Source of the DNA: Oscillatoriales cyanobacterium USR001
Lineage (GTDB): Bacteria > Cyanobacteriota > Cyanobacteriia > Cyanobacteriales > Microcoleaceae
DNA length: 64,000 bases
Direction: 5' to 3'
Assembly (NCBI GenBank): GCA_001698425.1
Contig: MBRE01000059.1
Location: 1 to 64,000 of the forward strand
Below the pieces are notes generated by a model, which saw only the letters and a program-made list of their open reading frames with translations, was not told the origin of the DNA and searched no databases. Position numbers and translations under genes: made by a program. This document shows positions 60,151-64,000 of this stretch, piece by piece. Position 1 is the first letter of the stretch. Each line of letters opens with the position of its first letter.

Positions 60151-61032
60151 ATGTCGGATCTAATCACTCTTGACCCCAATCAATACCCCGATACTAGCCA
60201 ACTCGTACAAGAAGACGATACTCCCTTGGATAGTTTTATTAACGAAAAACAACAGCGACTTCTCACAGAAGTTCTCTCTGGCTATCAGTTAAATGATGGT
60301 ATTCCTTTTATTGTCGCCGCCAATGTGGGCATCTTCCGTACAGTCCGCCATCCGGCCATAGTTCCTGATATATTCCTCAGTTTAAATGTGACTATTGCTG
60401 ATACTTGGGAGAGGCGAGATGTCCGTTCTTATTTACTCTGGGAATTTGGCAAACCTCCAGAAATGGTAATTGAAATTGTTTCTCCGACTCCGGGGAATGA
60501 ATTGGGTAGCAAATTCACTGATTATGCCTTGATGGGGGTAATGTATTATATAGTTTACGATCCTCTTGGTGAATTGAGCGATCGCCCTTTACAAATGTTT
60601 CAATTACAAGGGGGTCGTTATGTGCCGAAAATTGATACTTGGTTTCCTTTAGTTGGTTTAGGTTTAACTCTTTGGCAAGGTATCTTTGAAACTGTTAATG
60701 ATACTTGGTTAAGATGGTGTGATGCTGAGGGTAATGTTATTCCGACTGTGGAGGAATTAGCTATTAGACTCTCTCAAACTAAGTTACAGTTAACGGAATC
60801 TGAGGCACAGTTATCTCAAACTCAGTCACAGTTAACGGCGGCTCAAAATCAGACAAAACAAGCTTTATTACAAGGGATTCAGTTAGGTTTACAGCTTAAG
60901 TTTGGGACTTCAGGGTTAGAGATTTTTGGAGAAATTTCTGCTATTGATGATCTGAATTTGCTGCAAATTATAACTTCTAGCTTGTTAACAGTTGAGGGGT
61001 TAGAAGAATTACGACAAATTTATTTGTCATAA
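60151..61032 (+). CDS. Uma2 family (DUF820) endonuclease-like protein
   Basis: 293 aa. Restriction-like core: AIVPDIFLSL, PPEMVIEIVSPTPGNELGSKFTDYALMGVMYYIVYDP. The C-terminal third is a coiled coil with short repeats (QLTESEAQLSQTQSQLT), a variant of the tail seen in the first Uma2 protein. It is 54 bp after the Omp85 gene. Role unknown. Confidence 0.87.
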   Translation: MSDLITLDPNQYPDTSQLVQEDDTPLDSFINEKQQRLLTEVLSGYQLNDGIPFIVAANVGIFRTVRHPAIVPDIFLSLNVTIADTWERRDVRSYLLWEFGKPPEMVIEIVSPTPGNELGSKFTDYALMGVMYYIVYDPLGELSDRPLQMFQLQGGRYVPKIDTWFPLVGLGLTLWQGIFETVNDTWLRWCDAEGNVIPTVEELAIRLSQTKLQLTESEAQLSQTQSQLTAAQNQTKQALLQGIQLGLQLKFGTSGLEIFGEISAIDDLNLLQIITSSLLTVEGLEELRQIYLS

Positions 61033-61085
61033 TGACTTATCGTTTGGCTCTCCCAGAGTTACGGGAGAGCCTATTACAAAGGATT

Positions 61086-61553
61086 TTAACGTTCCGGGCG
61101 ATCGCCACGTCGCGGTGGTTTCTGATCGTAATCCATTATTAAATACCGAACACTCATTGGGCTGATAGTAGTGAGTAGAGTTGTGAACCAGATCACACCT
61201 ATAACACCTATTTCATTTTGTCTCGCTGGTAGTATAAACGTATAGTTTCCAGAAAGTGATGTAAAGAAGTCAAAAACAACGCAGGCTAACCAAGGTGCTA
61301 GTAATGTCCATTGTCCCTCACGAGCATCTTTCCAGACGTTTATAGTAAGTAGGTTGAAGCAAAAGACTATAACTGTACTAACAAAAGCTATTCCGTAGAT
61401 TCCATAAGTGTTACTATCAATGTTATTCAGAGAAATAGAGAATTTTGGACCAGCAACTATGGATACTACTCCTAAAAATGTTGTCACGAAATCCCAGAGC
61501 GTTCCAACGGCAAATCCAGTAATTAAGATTTCAGATATTCCTTTATCTCTCAT
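61086..61553 (-). CDS. Four-helix membrane protein of unknown function
   Basis: 155 aa from ATG at 61553 (SD GAGG 6-9 bp upstream). Four hydrophobic segments (ILITGFAVGTLWDFVTTFLGVVSIVA, IAFVSTVIVFCFNLLTI, LLAPWLACVVFDFFTSLSG, VIGVIWFTTLLTTISPM) and a basic C-terminus. Coupled to the gene upstream: its start is 8 bp after that stop. Not recognised. Confidence 0.65.
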   Translation of the reverse strand: MRDKGISEILITGFAVGTLWDFVTTFLGVVSIVAGPKFSISLNNIDSNTYGIYGIAFVSTVIVFCFNLLTINVWKDAREGQWTLLAPWLACVVFDFFTSLSGNYTFILPARQNEIGVIGVIWFTTLLTTISPMSVRYLIMDYDQKPPRRGDRPER

Positions 61554-61560
61554 ATATTCC

Positions 61561-62169
61561 TCACTTACCAATTAGTAGTAGCGTAGCAATTAGTATTCCA
61601 AGCAAAAGCAGAACAGCCATAAGAATGACATACTTAGTATTGGGAGACATATCTGGTAGTCTTATACCTAAGTTAAATCCCAATAAATTTGGCTTTTTTG
61701 CCTTTACCGGATGCACCATTGGGATGTCTACAAATTTAGCCAATTCAACGATAGTTTGTCTCCAGACTAATAACCAATAAGTTCTTAAGCTATCTGGATC
61801 AATTACAGTAGGAAGATCGTTTAGCTTATCAAACATCTTTATGGCTATATATTGATGTTCCAAAACTCGCGGTGAATTATTTATCAACTCTTGCTGTTTA
61901 CTGGATTCTAAAATCTGGAGAATAGCTTGATGCTGATATGACCACACTTCAAAAGCTACTTTGTACAGTCGGTATAAATGAAATCTTGTAAAGGCTCCAT
62001 GATCGTAGTAAATATCGTCAATTGTCCTGGTAACTTCCAAACCATTACGAACAATGGTAAATAGTTCAGACTTAGCCCATTTGCTTTTTCTAGTTCTTTC
62101 CAAGAGTTGAGCGATATCTCTCTCGAAAGTCTCTTCGTTATTAATATCCTGTGCCACTTCTGTAGTCAT
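61561..62169 (-). CDS. Tail-anchored helical protein of unknown function
   Basis: 202 aa from ATG at 62169. A soluble helical region with two Tyr/His-rich stretches (FTRFHLYRLYKVAFEVWSYQHQAIL) and a single C-terminal membrane helix (YVILMAVLLLLGILIATLLLIGK), so tail-anchored. It is 8 bp upstream of a four-helix membrane protein, suggesting a pair. Its position between a nuclease-like gene and a vMAP gene hints at a conflict-system context. Not recognised. Confidence 0.6.
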   Translation of the reverse strand: MTTEVAQDINNEETFERDIAQLLERTRKSKWAKSELFTIVRNGLEVTRTIDDIYYDHGAFTRFHLYRLYKVAFEVWSYQHQAILQILESSKQQELINNSPRVLEHQYIAIKMFDKLNDLPTVIDPDSLRTYWLLVWRQTIVELAKFVDIPMVHPVKAKKPNLLGFNLGIRLPDMSPNTKYVILMAVLLLLGILIATLLLIGK

Positions 62170-62194
62170 AAAACCCCACTGCAAGTTTCACTAT

Positions 62195-62281
62195 TTATGG
62201 TCTTGCCTGTGCTAATAAAATGGTTAATTCGCTTATCTTTCCCGACGAAACTTTATTTGCTTGCCAGATAGCTTTATCCAT
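62195..62281 (-). CDS. 28-codon ORF, doubtful
   Basis: MDKAIWQANKVSSGKISE..., in frame from ATG to TAA between the nuclease-like gene and the tail-anchored gene on the same strand. It is too short to be sure and no SD is evident. It might be the 3' remnant of a larger gene or a leader peptide. Confidence 0.2.
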   Translation of the reverse strand: MDKAIWQANKVSSGKISELTILLAQARP

Positions 62282-62307
62282 TGCTTACTTCCTATGAAAA
62301 GTATCGT

Positions 62308-63387
62308 TTACCATGAACTATCGTTACTACTAGAGCTACTATCAGATCCGCTACTATCCGCATAATCACTACTTCCAGAGTCATAACTATAGCTTGAGTC
62401 TGAATGGGAACTGTAGCTTGAGTCTGAATCGGAACTATAGCTTGAGTTTGAGTCACCACTGCTGTAATCATAATTATTATTTGATTCGGAGTCAGAGCTA
62501 CCACCAAACAAATCCCAAGATCCTCCACTATCGCCAGAATCACTGCTATTGGAATCAGAACTATCACTCAGTTCAGAGTCAGAGTTACTACCAAACCAAT
62601 CACCGAGCCAAGAGCTACCACTATCGCCAGCATTACTGCTGCTGTCATCAGAATTACCACTTGATTTAGAGTCAGAACTGCTCCCAAAAAAGCCAACAAA
62701 TGATGATATCAAGCCACCAAGTAATACTTCTCCTCCACCATCAATTGATAATGATTCTCCTCCACTATTACTACTGTTGCTATGCCAGTGAGATTGAAGT
62801 TCTGGAGGCAGTCCTAGTGTAAGGCCATTCTCTTTGACATCAGATGAATCAGCAAAGAAAATATTATCGGGAGAAATTACAAACCATTGAGTTTTATTTA
62901 ACACTTCCTTGACACCGGAGCCAAAGCAGTCAGCAGTTCCATCAGAAGTAGAAAAAATCAGGGGAATCCCTCTCTCATTTGCTAAGTAAACTAGCCGTTT
63001 AGCTTGATCGACTGCATCAGCATTATTCCATTTTGATGTATAAGCTTTGCACTCCATTATAGCTACTTCGTTGTCATTACTATCACGAATAATGACATCA
63101 ATTTGAGTATTTTTTCCATACTGTTCCAATGTTTCATCGTAAACTAAGTTACCCTCATCCCAAAAAGCATTCAATCCAAATTCATCAAGTTGTTGTTCTG
63201 TATACCTCTCCAAATCTTTTCCCTGTAGATAACTAGCTGTACCCCTTTCTTGATTTTTGCTAGAGGTTCTCCCCTGTGTTGCCTCTGAGTTACTACCAGT
63301 AGCATCATCAAAGCCGAAGGCTTCAGCAATCTCAGAGCTTATCTCGTTAACCATTTCGCCAACCCAATCGAAGAGTCCTCCACTCAT
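62308..63387 (-). CDS. PD-(D/E)XK nuclease-like protein with Ser/Asp-rich C-terminal tail
   Basis: 359 aa. Residues 50-180 look like a restriction-endonuclease fold: GKDLERYTEQQLDEFG, then QIDVII (D97) and AIMECKAY (E112, K114) with PD-(D/E)XK spacing, then a helix-beta pair. Residues 185-215 contain a hydrophobic piece (GEVLLGGLISSFVGFFG). The last 145 residues are almost only Ser, Asp, Gly, Asn and Tyr (SSDS type). Such tails are usually flexible, sometimes surface-exposed or phosphorylated. The combination is unusual for a nuclease. Confidence 0.65.
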   Translation of the reverse strand: MSGGLFDWVGEMVNEISSEIAEAFGFDDATGSNSEATQGRTSSKNQERGTASYLQGKDLERYTEQQLDEFGLNAFWDEGNLVYDETLEQYGKNTQIDVIIRDSNDNEVAIMECKAYTSKWNNADAVDQAKRLVYLANERGIPLIFSTSDGTADCFGSGVKEVLNKTQWFVISPDNIFFADSSDVKENGLTLGLPPELQSHWHSNSSNSGGESLSIDGGGEVLLGGLISSFVGFFGSSSDSKSSGNSDDSSSNAGDSGSSWLGDWFGSNSDSELSDSSDSNSSDSGDSGGSWDLFGGSSDSESNNNYDYSSGDSNSSYSSDSDSSYSSHSDSSYSYDSGSSDYADSSGSDSSSSSNDSSW

Positions 63388-63460
63388 AACTACTTTCTCC
63401 TTCTAACCTACACTCGATAAGTTTCTCTCCATATAGTAGGCTTTTCTCTCAAAAATTGAA

Positions 63461-63530
63461 AGACGGAAAAAGACGGAACTTTTTCACTTATTGGAGTAAG
63501 TCGGATAAAGACGGATAAAGACGGATAAAG
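63461..63530. promoter_or_regulatory. Iteron-like GACGGA repeats in divergent promoter region
   Basis: AGACGGAAAA and AGACGGAACT at 63461 and 63471; AGTCGGATAA, AGACGGATAA and AGACGGATAA at 63499, 63509 and 63519. Five units, 10 bp apart within each group, lie between the divergently transcribed nuclease-like gene and vMAP-like gene. Ten-base spacing places each unit on one face of the helix, as in operators for oligomeric regulators. Confidence 0.55.
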
Positions 63531-63568
63531 TTTGCTATAATAACGATTGTTCTCTCACATCCATTCTG

Positions 63569-64000
63569 ATGGACATTCACGAGGTATTACAATTTGTGGA
63601 TAGAGTTGTCTATGCCAAGACAGGTAAACATCTAAATGACTTGCAGCGTGGAATTATCGAGGGAACATTGAAACAAAAAAAGTATGCTGAGATTGCAGAT
63701 ACTTATCGTCTTACACAAGGTCATGTTAAGGATGTGGGTTACGAACTTTTGCAAATGTTATCAGATACCTTTGGTGAACCTGTAGATAAAGGTAATCTTG
63801 AATCGGTTCTCGATCGACAAGGAAATCTGAATATCTGGGATTGTACTATTGGTAATAGCAACATAATTGGCTATATCAATGTTTGTTCTGATCGCCCGAC
63901 TACTACCTCAGATGAAAGTCAGCCCCCGACTCCTGACTTCGGGCGCGACAAGTATCTAAGCAAGATTGAAACAATTGGTAAATTGCGAGAATTTGGTTTG
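63569..64000 (+). CDS. vMAP-type protein N-terminus (vWA-MoxR-associated), truncated by window end
   Basis: 144 codons from ATG, open to the last base. The first 85 residues (MDIHEVLQFVDRVVYAKTGKHLNDLQ, YAEIADTYRLTQGHVKDVGYELLQMLSD) match the N-terminal helical HTH-like module that opens many cyanobacterial WD40, TIR, AAA or NACHT signalling proteins and vWA-MoxR-associated proteins. The effector portion lies outside. The divergent partner is the nuclease-like gene. Likely part of a conflict or signalling system. Confidence 0.7.
   Translation, partial: MDIHEVLQFVDRVVYAKTGKHLNDLQRGIIEGTLKQKKYAEIADTYRLTQGHVKDVGYELLQMLSDTFGEPVDKGNLESVLDRQGNLNIWDCTIGNSNIIGYINVCSDRPTTTSDESQPPTPDFGRDKYLSKIETIGKLREFGL

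Noticed and set aside
62292..62791. Several long frames opposite or shifted to the Ser/Asp-rich coding region
   Set aside because: Low-complexity AGY/GAY repeats make open frames in other phases by chance; the products are repetitive Leu/Ser or His/Tyr strings.
1..64000. tRNA or rRNA genes
   Set aside because: No T-loop/anticodon-arm combination or rRNA-like sequence was recognised on either strand. This reading by eye could miss a diverged tRNA; tRNAscan would decide.

Overview
The window is chromosomal DNA of a cyanobacterium, probably a filamentous Oscillatoriales-type genome; genus and species cannot be fixed from sequence alone. The evidence is a complete photosystem II CP47 gene (psbB), a light-independent protochlorophyllide reductase subunit (chlB), a Tab2-type PsaB translation factor, a PEP-CTERM protein, a cyanobacterial Omp85 protein, many GCGATCGC (HIP1) octamers in host genes, and abundant heptamer (STRR-type) and palindromic intergenic repeats.

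1-9.9 kb: a compact, AT-rich, HIP1-poor module that I read as an integrated filamentous-phage (inovirus-like) genome. On the minus strand, in order of transcription, it carries small membrane proteins with the features of coat and adsorption proteins (one, of 44 aa, overlooked because it is short), a possible ssDNA-binding protein, a pC194/pUB110-type HUH Rep and a Zot/pI-like ATPase. Divergent to these are an XRE repressor with a palindromic operator and a basic protein. Then come four small genes and a 509-aa IS110/Piv-type DEDD recombinase, the probable integrase, preceded by a structured segment that could be a bridge RNA. Candidate origin and packaging hairpins lie between the modules.

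9.9-31 kb: mostly housekeeping genes: an orphan antitoxin, a DUF4926 protein, a Ser/Thr kinase-GUN4 fusion directly downstream of chlB, glmU, tab2-like, pmbA/tldE-like, a HAD hydrolase, a phosphohexomutase, a hexose-phosphate mutarotase, a PEP-CTERM protein, an M3 peptidase, a divergent pair of paralogous membrane coiled-coil proteins, and psbB. The intergenic DNA holds a MITE with 18-bp perfect inverted repeats and a 9-bp target duplication, a second MITE family, and REP-like palindromes.

31-39.4 kb: an acquired-looking island with a VapBC-like pair, an orphan antitoxin, and a two-gene operon encoding a PLD-nuclease/SNF2 helicase and an Eco57I-type adenine methylase, probably a restriction or phage-defence system. 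It ends at a chimeric scar made of a psbB fragment fused to a copy of the vapB-like 5' region, so the island is bracketed by direct repeats.

39.4-64 kb: ispD, a GT9 glycosyltransferase, gmhB, a DUF433/DUF5615 toxin-antitoxin pair, an MFS transporter and an orphan IS200/IS605 right end. A possible phenylpropanoid-like gene cluster follows (phenylalanine ammonia-lyase, small protein, aryl/acyl-CoA ligase, KASIII-like enzyme with an altered catalytic triad, SDR reductase). Then come a giant Ser/Thr kinase-ATPase-GAF-histidine kinase, purC, an Omp85 protein, a Uma2 nuclease, two membrane proteins, a PD-(D/E)XK nuclease-like protein with a Ser/Asp-rich tail, and the start of a vMAP-type protein cut by the window end.
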